In this document: one piece after another, positions 53,724-63,767 of the stretch
Layout: every line of letters begins with the position of its first letter
Position numbering within the stretch: the first letter of the stretch is position 1
Source: Gautieria morchelliformis
Taxonomy: Eukaryota > Basidiomycota > Agaricomycetes > Gomphales > Gomphaceae
Length of the DNA stretch: 64,000 nucleotides
Assembly (NCBI GenBank): GCA_015179125.1
Contig: WHVA01000043.1
Location: 1 to 64,000, forward strand
Direction of reading: 5' to 3'
Notes under the pieces: model-generated
The model's input: the letters and a program-made list of their open reading frames with translations, nothing else
Databases searched by the model: none
Told to the model about the DNA's origin: nothing
Position numbers and translations under genes: made by a program

Positions 53724-56700
53724 GTAGCAACCTCGGAACCACACGATCCGAGGATTGCGGTAACCTCACCCGTGTGCTCAGACTCAGCGCCGCTTCTCAT
53801 TCATTGTCCAAAGATTCCCTTAATGTAGATCTAACCTCGCCTTCGCTGCCCAACGTCGCTTTTGTTGCATTAGTTGACTGCGGGTCCTCAGACTGTTTTA
53901 TTGAATCCAGATTTGTCCAGAAGTACTCCATGCCTGCTTATCCTGTCTCTCCTATACCCTTGAAACTATTTGACGGTAGTACTAACACTACCATTACCCA
54001 AGCTCTAGACCTTGCATTTGCTTTCCGACCGGCGAACAACAATGGGTTACCTTCTACGTAACCTCGCTCGACTCCAGTTGCTCGATGGTACTTGGCCACA
54101 ACTGGCTCACCCGCTACAATCCGTCGATTGACTGGGTATTGGGCAGTATTACTTTCAAGACCATCGACCTAACAACGACTCCAGCGACCCCGGCGACGTC
54201 AGCCCGCTCAGCTTCGGCTACGACTTCGACCTCGCCTACGGCATCTTCGCCCCCGCCTCCGACCTCGCTTCCGAAGTTGCAAGCACCCCTCGTTTCCCTA
54301 ATCAATGCACCCGCTTTCATGCGCGCATCTAGATTGGAAGGGTCCGAAGTGTTTCAGCTCAATTTGGCTTCGCCTGAGCTCCTCGCCAGAGGGGCAACAT
54401 CGGGAGGAAGCTCTTCCGAGCTTCCTGAGAACATTAAGAAACATGTTCCCGAAGTATATCACGAATTTGCAGATGTGTTCAGCAAAGCACGCGCTGACAC
54501 TCTAGCTCCCCACCGACCTCACGATATCAAAATCAACCTCGAAGAAGGGACCTCGCCACCAATCGGTCCCATCTACTCTCTCTCAGCTTCCGAACTCAAA
54601 GCACTTCGCGAGTTCATCGACGAGCATTTAAACATCGGTTTCATCCGACCTTCACGCTCGCCTCATGGTGCACCGGTATTGTTCGTTCGCAAAAAAGATG
54701 GCTCACTTCGGTTGTGTGTCGACTTCCGAGGTTTGAACAAAATCTCAAAAAAAGATCGGTATCCATTGCCATTGATTGCTGACTTACTTGATGCTCCAAA
54801 GAATGCTCGCATCTATACGAAAATTGACCTTCGTCACGCTTACCACCTCGTACGGGTGGCCGAGGGTGACGAATGGAAGACCGCCTTCAGGACTCGCTAT
54901 GGGTCTTTCGAATGGTTGGTCATGCCATTTGGTCTCACTAATGGCCCTGCTGCCTTCCAGAGATTCATGAACGAGGTGTTCGCCGACCTTTTGGACGTTT
55001 GTGTGGTGGTATACTTGGATGACATTCTAATCTACTCCAGTGACCCCTCCAAACATGTTGAACATGTCAAGGAAGTCTTGCGACGACTACGACTCAACAA
55101 CCTCTTCGCCAAAGAAGACAAATGCGAGTTCCATCGCGACTCGGTTGAATTCCTCGGCTACATACTCTCTCCCGAGGGCCTCACTATGGCGGATGACAAG
55201 GTAAAGGTCATTCAAGACTGGCCTGAACCTCGCAAAGTTCGCGACATCCAATCCTTCCTCGGCTTCGCCAACTTCTACCGACGTTTCATTCACAACTACT
55301 CCGACATCACCATTCCTCTCACCCGACTTACCCGCAAGGGTACCCCTTGGAATTTTTCCGAGGATTGTCGACGGGCTTTCAACCTGTTGAAGAGGGCGTT
55401 CACTACCGCCCCTATCCTTACTCACTGGATTCCTGACCTTCCACTGATCGTAGAGACTGATGCATCAGATTATGCCTTAGCGGCAATCTTATCACTACGA
55501 ACCTCGGAAGGCGAACTTCATCCCGTCGCTTTCCACTCCCGCACATTCACCTCTACCGAGCTCAACTACGATGTTCACGACAAGGAGCTCCTCGCCATTT
55601 TTGAAGCCTTTCAACGCTGGCGACACTACCTAGAGGGCTCTGGCGAACCAGTTGACGTTATCACCGATCACAAGAACCTCGAATACTTTTCAACTACGAA
55701 GCTCTTGACCCGTCGACAAGCTCGGTGGTGGAATACCTTTCCCAGTTCAACCTCGCCATACGCTTCCGACCAGGTCGCCTCGGAACGAAGCCTGACTCTC
55801 TCACTAGACGATGGGACGTCTACCTTAAAGAGGGGAATAGCGACTATGCCACCATAAACCCGCAGAACCTACGGCCAGTGTTTACTCAGCACCAGCTGGC
55901 ATCGTCCCTTAGAGCTACTAACCTCGCTCCCATCGTACTCCGAGCCGCTTCACTGCTTGATACCGAGCAGATCCGAGCTGACATACTAGCAAACCTCCCC
56001 TCGGACCCCATAGCCAAGTCGCACCTTGGCTTGGTTAATGAACCGAGGTGGACCACAGACCCAGAGGGTTTTCTCAAGCTTGACAACCGAACCTATGTTC
56101 CAGTGGCCCAAGACCTTCGACTTCGCATCCTGCAATACAAGCACGATCACATCCTCTCGGGACACTTCGGGGTCAACAAGACCTTGGAGCTGATCCGACG
56201 AGACTATACTTGGCCGGGGATTAGATCCTTTGTCAAGGATTATTGCAAGACGTGTACCACTTGTATGCGAAGCAAGCCACAACGTCACAAACCCTATGGT
56301 CTCCTCAAGCAACTTCCTGTTCCCGAGAAACCTTGGAATTCCATCTCTATGGATTTCATTGAGCAACTCCCCCCTTCATCCGAGTTCACCTCCATCCTAG
56401 TGATTGTTGACCGCTTCACTAAGCAGGTTATCTTCATTCCAACCACAGACAAGATAACCTCGCAAGAGCTCGCTCACCTCTTCGTTCTTCATGTCTTTTC
56501 AAAGCATGGAGTCCCCTCGCACGTCACCTCGGACAGGGGTTCCGAGTTTGTTTCGCGCTTCTGGCGTTCCCTAGGGAAAGCTTTGGACATGCGGTTGCAT
56601 TTCACCTCGGGATATCATCCCGAGGGTGACGGTCAGACCGAGCGTGCTAACCAAACTTTGGAACAGTACCTCAGGATCTATTGCAACTATCAGCAGTCCA

Positions 56701-57431
56701 ATTGGGCTTCGCTCCTTCCCCTAGCCGAGTTCGCCTACAACAACGCGCCTAGCGCAACCACCGGCGTCTCCCCATTCTTTGCCAATAAAGGCTACCATCC
56801 GAACCTCGCAGTTCACCCCGAGCGCGACCTCGCCTCGGCACGAGCCCGAGACTTCGTGGTTGACCTGGACGAGCTTCACCAAGAACTTCGCCACGCCATC
56901 CTCGAGGCTCAGAAAACTTACCAAGCCTCGGCCGATGTTCGTCGCAAGCCCGCTCCTGATTTCCAAGTAGGATCCCTCGCCTTTGTAAAGGCACAGTACT
57001 TTCGAACAACTCGGCCTACCAAGAAGCTCGCCGAGAAGTTCTTGGGTCCTTTTGAGATCATTTCCTGAGCGGGTACTCACTCCTTCACCCTTCGACTTCC
57101 AGAACACATGCATTCAGTCCATCCGGTCTTCCACGTATCTATGCTCGAACCAGCCTCGCCCAACACCATACCAAACCGAGTTCAGCCGCCTCCGCCCCCA
57201 GTCGTTATCGACGGCGAACCCGAGTTCGAGGTTTCCGAAATCCTCGACTCGAAGATCGATAATAGACGCAAGAGCTGCAAATTACTCTACCTTGTTAGGT
57301 GGACTGGTTACGAAGGTACCGACGAAGAAACCTCGTGGATCCTCGCTTCCGAGCTTGATCATGCCTCGGAGCTGGTCACAGATTTCCACGACTCTTACCC
57401 GGGCAAGCCGGGCCCTTTGACTGCTCTATGA
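53721..57431 (+). pseudogene. pol: F3 pol (protease-RT-RNase H-integrase-chromodomain), two frameshifts and one TGA
   Basis: Protease VDCGSSDCFIESRF near 53873-53915; frameshift near 54030; RT and RNase H in one frame 54085-55725 with YLDDILIYS near 55012-55040, [17 protein letters not shown] and ETDASDYALAAIL; frameshift near 55728 at RWW; integrase 55725-57065 with CKTCTTCMRSK, SDRGSEF and YHPEGDGQTERANQTLEQYL; TGA 57066-57068 (CGA in relatives); chromodomain LVRWTGYEGTDEETSW, stop 57429-57431. Closely collinear with F1 pol, but synonymous positions differ so that CCTCG replaces TTCCG-type triplets. Convergent with the antisense gene (115 bp between stops). Confidence 0.93.
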
Positions 57432-57546
57432 TCGTTTTCCTTTGTTAACCCCCATGACCCCAGTAGTTAGATAACAATATCCCCTCGCAATCGAACAAAA
57501 CAAAAATCAATAAAATCCAAGAAAATTCCATTATTCCAATTACTAG

Positions 57547-58669
57547 TTATTCCACCATCCTCATATCCTCTCCCTCGCTCTCCTCGCTCCCCTCGCCTGA
57601 CTCCTCCTCATTACTGCTACTACTTCGCTCCACCAGACCCCCATGTCCCCCATAATCCGCCAAGTCTCTCGCCCCCTGCATCCGCTTCAAATAATTCCGC
57701 CTCCTCCTTATCCTCATGAGCTCCACATCCGCCCTGTTCATCCTGTCATTCGCAGCCCTAAACTCCCCTAGCAACTCGCACACCCTCTCCCCAACCTCGC
57801 CAACCTTCTGTCCCACATCCCTCACCGCCGCTATCAACTCCCTCATCTCCGCACTTCGCTCCGATCTTTTCGTCTTCTTGTCCTTCTTCGCCCTCCGACC
57901 TTCCACCTCGGTTTCCTCCACGTCAGTTTCCTTCCCCTCACTCTGCCTCACTCCGTCTGTTCCCTTTCCCTTCCCCTCGCTCAGCCTCGCTTCCATCTTC
58001 TCCACCCTCGTCTCGAGGTTACGCTCGACCCAGTCGCTCGAGTCGTTGTCATCCTCAACCTCGTCCTGAACCTTGGCCCCCTTCCTCGGCCTCGGCCCAT
58101 CCTCGGCCTCCTCGCTCCTCGCTCGCTTCTTGCTCGCTGTACCCGCCTGACCCTTGCCTGGGGTTGCCTTGCTGTGGCGACCTTGGGCGATGCTACAGCC
58201 CAAGGAACGGGTCCTGCACCACACGCAGGCACCCTGGTCGGCGAGGCCGAAGTCGAGACTAACGGCCCGAAGGCACGTATAGTCGCGCTCTTCGCAGCGC
58301 GCGCACCTCGCCTCGGCCTTGGTCGCGAGCTGCCACTCGCGAGGTCCCCCGTCGGCGAGCTTGTACCCGTATAGGGACAAGTCGGTCGGGTGGTAGGAGA
58401 ATAACATGCGTTTATACTAGACAAATCAGCAGCGCCCATGATTAGACAACTACGGTACTCACCTTCTTTCCACTCGGTCCTTCCTGCCACGGCTGCCGCA
58501 TGTCGATGGCCCCCGTCTCGTCAATTAGCAATGCGCCAACCTCGGGCCTATCCTCGGGCATAACCTCACCCGAGGCTTCGTTCTCCTCAGACAGTAGTGT
58601 CTGGTCGAACGCGTTGCTCGCGCTGTGCTTGTCGACGGCTGAGCTGAAGAGGGCTTGAGGGCGCACCAT
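57547..58669 (-). CDS. antisense Zn2Cys6 zinc-cluster protein of F3, intact (358 aa)
   Basis: Exon 1 58669-58463 (69 codons, MVRPQALFSSAVDKHSAS...). Intron 58462-58417, 46 nt, AAG/GTGAGTACC to GTCTAG/TAT, phase 0. Exon 2 58416-57547 (870 nt). Cys at residues 107, 110, 117, 133, 136, 143 give CX2CX6CX15CX2CX6C, the F1 topology with a longer middle loop. Then a basic patch KKRARSEE, acidic-Ser segment DDNDSSDW, Lys-rich helix, heptad region (VRDVGQKVGEVGERVCELL), Arg-rich RIRRRRNYLKR and an acidic Ser/Glu tail. Sequence identity to F1 is low outside the Cys pattern; position, orientation, exon plan and tail are conserved. Uninterrupted while gag and pol are not. Role unknown; DNA binding is inferred. 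Confidence 0.82.
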
Positions 58670-58840
58670 ATTAGTTGGCAATGGGGTTCGCTGCCTCCTA
58701 CCCACCCTTTTATCCAACCTCGGCTACGATTTAAGCTTCGCCTTTCCGGCTACTTAACATCGGACTGAGATCTAGATTCAAGGATAGGCGAACCCTGTTC
58801 ACATTACGGCCTCGAGGGTCTCGGCCATGAGGGGGAATAC

Positions 58841-59400
58841 TGTAAGGACCCGGCCTTTGGCCGGCTACTTACCGGTAGAACCTTCTTCCGAGCCCGAGCC
58901 TTGTGATATTCATGCCCGAGTACATATGATACTTATCCGTGCCCAAGCCCGAGCCCGAGCTTGAACTCATATCCGACCTTGATCCCATGCCCGTATCCCC
59001 CTTAGTTACTGATTCCGCTCCATCACGCATCATTCGTATATTACCTCGCCCTGACCTCGGTCTCCTGACCCCGCCCTGACCTCCACTAATCCGTTCGCCC
59101 CTGACTCGCACCTCGTCCGTATATAACCCCTTGTATGCATTCCTACTCCTCAGTCTGAAAATCAACTATCGTGTCCCTTCGATCCCTAGCTAGTTTCTAC
59201 GCCTCGCCTCTTAAGCCAGAACCTCGCCTCTTATTCGTTTACCTCCGAAATTGGGACTCGTGCGTAGGGTCGGCGCAGCACATAAGCTGAAGCCAAGTCC
59301 CTCTCCGACTTCCCCATCCAAACCTCGCCCTGTAACCTCGGACCTTGACTCGGGTTTCGTCCCGACCTCGGTCAACCTTACGACGGATCGTATCGTAACA
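58841..59400 (+). repeat. F3 3' LTR (560 bp)
   Basis: I find two differences from the 5' LTR (one C fewer after TATATAA, and GCCCAAGC for GCCCGAGC). Confidence 0.95.
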
Positions 59401-59849
59401 CTTCCCTACCTGGGGGAAGGGGGAAATCATACCACTCAGAGACCCACCGAGCTCTGAGATGGGCTTCCTCCCTCATGCTGTAGGCAAAATGCCTCAGTGG
59501 CACACAGCATGGTACAACATCTGTCGGCTTGACAACCAGAGCTTTAACGAGCTCCTGAGACATGTGGAGGACATGCTGCAGAACTTGTGCACGCATGAGA
59601 TGATTGGCGCATTCAGGCGCATTACTGTAAATGCGAACAGCGTAGTCCTATTGGACAGGTCAAAGATGTTACCAACTAGCTATTCCCCACTAATAAGAGG
59701 GACTGGGGTTCTCACCTTTAGGGAAGCAGTTGCTGTTCACGAGTCGAACGAATTACAAGGAATAAAGCTAAGGTCCCTAGAATGTAGACCAGGCTTGCTG
59801 CCTCTTCCATGCCTCAGAGCATTATGAGAGCTAGTGGTATACCTAGAAT

Positions 59850-60060
59850 GGGAGGACAGATCAGAATACTTCGACGAGGATGGTTCACTCACTGGAGACG
59901 GGACGAAGTTACCGCCTAGATCAGGGAAGTTCCTACAGATACCTTCTGGCAGGATGCAAATGGAGGAACTTGAAAAGTCATCCGTATGATGGTCTCGAGG
60001 TTGTACAACTAACACAGCAAAGTTGGATGAAGAGTAGTCATAAAGGATATAGGATGGCAG
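59850..60060 (+). pseudogene. inverted fragment of the SRPK-like kinase gene
   Basis: Translates as EDRSEYFDEDGSLTGDGTK, KFLQIPSGRMQMEELEK and, in another frame, TQQSWMKSSHKG, each matching the C-lobe of the kinase encoded on the minus strand just to the right. Degenerate, frameshifted and in opposite orientation. It lacks the rest of the gene. Confidence 0.85.
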
Positions 60061-60187
60061 AAAGATCAAGTCACACCAATCACTCTTGATTAGGCCGATA
60101 TCTGGTATAGGTAGTGAATAAAATACATTCCTAAAATGGTGAGAATCATGGCCAAAGAGAGTCCATCTAACACATGTGAATTGTATG

Positions 60188-61825
60188 TTATCGCATCACA
60201 TGTCTACCAACCACCGCTGCTCCTGCTGCCAAGGCACCCGGGGGTGCATCCATCACCCCCACGGCACCGCTGCTGTTCACGAAACTGGTACTCCCCAGCT
60301 GCTGACTGGAACCACCACGACCGTTCGAGGTGGCAAGCACAGCGGAATCGATGGTCGCCGTATTCTTCAGAGTGACAGTGGCAGGTGTAGTTGCAAAGGT
60401 TACCTGCGAGTCTCCGTTCGGTGTCGATTCCTGAAGGGGCTGCTGTGCCTTCCAGCATACCGTCCGAACCAAAGACGTCGCCAAATGGCTGCAGTGTGAA
60501 CAATGTCGATGCTGAAGCATATTAAGCTCTTTATGACTGCCCTTCATCCAACTTTGCGGCGTCAGTTGTACAACCTCAGCTGCCGAAATCCGATCCTTTA
60601 CCCCATAAGAGACCATCATACGGAAGAGTTTTTCGAGTCCTTCAAGTTCCTCCGTTTCCATCCTGCCGGAAGGCATCTTCAGGAACTGCCCTGATACACG
60701 CGGGAAGTGCGTCCTGTCCCCAATGAATAAACCATTCTCGTCGAAGTATTCTGATCTGTCCTCCCACTTCGTCCACCATCTATCCGGCAGTTTACCCAAT
60801 GTCAACACCATCTCTCTCAAGACCTCCTTTTTAATCCCGTCAGGTGAAACGAACAACAAGGATCCTCCACTCAGAACCATGTGCATAAGGACAGCCAGTG
60901 CCCATACGTCCACAGCAGGGCTAACGGGATCGTGAAATATGATCTCTGGTGCGGCGTGGACGGAAGGCGTGTGAAGTTGAGTTATCACGGGTTTGCCATC
61001 CCACAGGAAAGCTTCTCCGAAATCGCAAATTTTGACACGTACTGCATCTGGGGAATTTAGGCAGAGCTTGAGAAGTGCCTGCCGTTGGGGTGCCGAAACG
61101 ACATACTTCGGTTGGTGAGGGCTGGATGTAACCGGTTTTCCATCTCTGCGGGAAAGTAGTCGTTTGCGGGGTTCCCCTAGGTACTTCTGTAAATCTTGAT
61201 TAGACATCTGCTCAATCCCAGGTATGCGGAAGAGGATGTTTCCAACGTGAAGGTCTGTAAATAAGATATCAACTAAACCCCCTTAAGGAACACTCCATTT
61301 ACCTCCATGGACAACCCCGCAGCTATGCAGGTACGCGACTCCACGCATTATTTGTGCGACGAGGTTCTTTGCTATTTCTATCGGGTATCGTTCCTCGGGG
61401 CCGTAAATTTCTTCAATATCGGCACCTATGCTGGGTCCAAGCACTTCGGTAACAATACATTGATGCGTGCCATTGGGTCCTTCGACCTTGAAGTCATCCA
61501 AATACTCCACCAGAAATTCCTGACCATCTGAGCCCCCATCATTCAGCTGCCGTTGTTTGAGACGACGAAGGATGGCAACTTCGGAAACTTTAGAGACGTC
61601 GGCAGCAAGGACTTTAAGTGCGGCGAATCTGCCTGAGGCGAGATCGTCAACAAGCCAGATGGTGCCATACGAACCATAGCCAAGCTTATCGACAATGCGA
61701 TAACGGTTGTGCAGAACGTCGTCGATATGGATTGGATGAAACCCCCCTTCACAATAATATGCGATTGATTCTACACAGGGATATTGCCAGTAAGTAAAGA
61801 GTTGAGGTCTCTGTTCGGGGCTCAT
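60188..61825 (-). CDS. SRPK-like protein kinase (two exons, about 529 aa)
   Basis: Ser/Thr kinase of the SR-protein-kinase type abundant in Agaricomycetes. Exon 1 61825-61303: YYCEGGFHPIHIDDVLHNRY leader, Gly loop GYGSYG, Lys in AALKVL, then VTEVLGPSIGADIEEIY. Intron 61302-61255 (48 nt, GTAAAT to TTTACAG) falls inside the catalytic Asp codon; splicing gives VHGDLHVGNILF, so HRD is HGD with Asp and Asn kept. Exon 2 61254-60188: DFG in KICDFGEAF, APE in HAAPEIIF, then VDVWALAVLMHMVLSGGSLLF and SWMKGSH. The last about 90 residues are Ser/Thr/Ala-rich without kinase homology, so the true end may be earlier. Substrate unknown. Confidence 0.82.
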
Positions 61826-62960
61826 GGTAAGAAAACCAGATTTGACAAGGACTTTAGCGCCTATTCCGACAAAACTTGTATTCGACTTGTGTCAACTATT
61901 CTGTGAAACATATGAGATAGACTCTGTGGCGTAATGCTTTAGCTGCTGTGTGTGGAGTATGTCGTCAGATTAGATAAACGCTACTTATGTAACGCATGTG
62001 GGGCCCTTACGCCGTCATTCTTTTTCCAAACGACTCAGCCTGCAGAATCGGACGCCGCATCGATCGTTTGGTAACATCTTCTGCACCAATCACCTGTATG
62101 AGCCGAGCTGCGAAAATCACCCTGATGGGCTCAATTATACTCTCCGCCCTGACCGTGTGGGATGTGCATTTTTTGCAAGAATGGAAAAGAAATGTGTGTA
62201 CTTGTTCATCATATCGTCTTGGGACTACTGTGAAGAGAATGTACCGCGGTATTGCGTGATGACGAGCGACGGCGGGATAAACAGTGGCAGCGGCAGGCGG
62301 TTTACGAGACCTCAAAGGAATCGTGAAGTATTCGAGCACACCAGATGGTTAATGACGCCTTAGAAGCCAATAATGGATTGACAAGTAAGTATACGCCAGG
62401 TTAATATCCATACCTTTCTAGTTGAGTGTCTTCTTAAGGCTGGTGCTATACAATGGTCGCTAATTAATTTCCACGTTGTGGTTAGTAAACCTCAGCCATA
62501 CATATGTCATATGGCACGTTTGTCGTTGTTTCTAAAATAACATGTGGTAAGCACCCTGTCTTGACATCAATCCTTAACCAGAATTGAAGGGATGACTACA
62601 AAAGTAGATAGCGATGCCCAAATACATGATGGCTATATCACCCTGTGCTCTAACAGCTAGAAAACCATTCAACATCTACGCCATTTGTATGCGGTGTCTG
62701 GTTTCGGACGAAAGTGCTTAGACCGATTTGATTCGTGGTCATGCCGCCTTTTGTCCCTCATGGCTTTCACCATCAGACAGGAACAGGCTTCCTGTGGCCC
62801 CATCCTGGAGGATCAATACGATCAAGTTTATATGCAACCCAACTACCACGATTTATATCACTTTGGATAAAGTACGTGCAAGCTTCGGGCGTTCCTAAGC
62901 GCAAGGCGTTGACCGAGTCTACGACTACGTGTTCCTCATCAGACTAGTCTTTTGTGTTGT
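61826..62960. other. 1.1 kb without recognised gene
   Basis: A 121-codon open frame at 61998-62363 (+) has no recognisable domain. No repeat or RNA gene seen. This includes the upstream region of the kinase gene. Confidence 0.55.
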
Positions 62961-62964
62961 TTTG

Positions 62965-63766
62965 CTTTAGGCGAGTTTCCAAAGGAATATGTAAGCCTCC
63001 TTCCACCTCTAGTTATCCAACCTGAGCCTGCTGAGCTTTGTCGTATGTCCTGCGGGTGATGAATACGGAAACCAAGTGGGTGGTGTTCCATTCGTTCTAT
63101 GATAGTTGCTCATATTGACACGTTGCATTGTCAGCAATTTTCGCGAAAATTAGCCTCGATGGAAACCCTGTACAATTAGCGTTATGGGATACAGCATGCG
63201 TGGAATGATAATCGGGTCGCCGTCTGAGATCATTGAGCATGTTCACAGTGTCCAGGAAGAGTACGAGGTCGGCACCCACGCATTTCTCACTGATATCTCT
63301 TACTGATCACACTTCTGTGGCGTCTCAGACCCTTGTCGTATTCAAAATCACATATCCTCATTGCATTCTCCATCGACGCTCCACACTCGCTAGACAACGT
63401 ATCAGTCAAGGTACTCTCGATAGCTACTCCACCACCATCTCATTAACACTATCGCGCATAGTGGATGGAAGAAGTCTGGTCGGTCTGTAGGCAAGCTGTC
63501 CCGATGCTTCTCTAGGCTGCAAGGCTGATCTTCGCGCCTGGTTCTCCCAACTCGGATCAGTGTGTGAGCAGGGAGAAGGCGCAGCGCGTGGCTGCCGAGA
63601 TCGGTGGCCGTGCCTACAAGGAATGTAGTGCGCTCAAGAGTGAAGGCGTAGACGACGTATTTGAGGCCGCGACGCGAGCAAGCATGCTTATGCGCGAAGG
63701 GACCAAGTCGCACGACAGGCGGGAGCCGCAAGAAGACGAGGACGGAAGGTGTTGTGTCATTTGTTA
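62965..63766 (+). pseudogene. Rho-type small GTPase, fragmentary (pseudogene or multi-exon gene)
   Basis: Pieces in order: EFPKEY after an AG at about 62970 and before GTAAGCC; VAHI near 63105; SLDGNPVQLALWDTA near 63152-63200; EEYE near 63258; PLSY and HILIAFSIDAPHSLDNVSVK near 63330-63410 before GTACTC; SREKAQRVAAEIGGRAYKECSALKS...EGVDDVFEAA near 63565-63680; C-terminus CCVIC with a prenylation box, stop 63765-63767. These match Rho switch I, switch II, the insert-proximal and C-terminal regions. The P-loop (GDGAVGKT) is not found upstream, and RLR after EEYE and the VPTVFEN segment are damaged or displaced. A truncated pseudogene is most likely. Confidence 0.65.
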
Positions 63767-63767
63767 A

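Larger units (their letters stand above)
51886..59400 (+). mobile_element. Ty3/gypsy element F3, full length with 5-bp TSD
   Basis: 7515 bp with LTRs 51886-52446 and 58841-59400, target duplication CTTCC at 51881-51885 and 59401-59405, purine tract GAGGGGGAATAC. Same gene plan as F1: gag, -1 pol with chromodomain, convergent antisense Zn2Cys6 gene. LTRs are almost identical, so insertion is recent, yet gag and pol carry two TGA stops and two frameshifts. CCTCG/CGAGG pentamers are frequent throughout. Confidence 0.96.
51178..59457 (+). pseudogene. unidentified ORF with coiled coil, split by element F3
   Basis: Product not recognised. A heptad-like segment (DLKNDVRDMKNMVRDCDNMV, then KDLEEQLQALQ) is readable from 51178 in one frame; after a frameshift near 51405 a second frame (ATG 51356) continues as SHMMVPLPSHTAPVLAAQIS and VYLAESLSHMTSDPMLRW to the F3 insertion point at 51885. 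Downstream of F3 this frame resumes at 59406 (PYLGEGGNHTT) and stops at 59455-59457. A following frame (59459 to about 59650, WHTAWYNICRLDNQSFNELL) may belong to the same old gene. It could be a host gene or another transposon. Confidence 0.45.

Noticed and set aside
61998..62363. 121-codon ORF upstream of the kinase gene
   Set aside because: No domain, no intron or start support, and overlapping ORFs in other frames; insufficient for a gene call.
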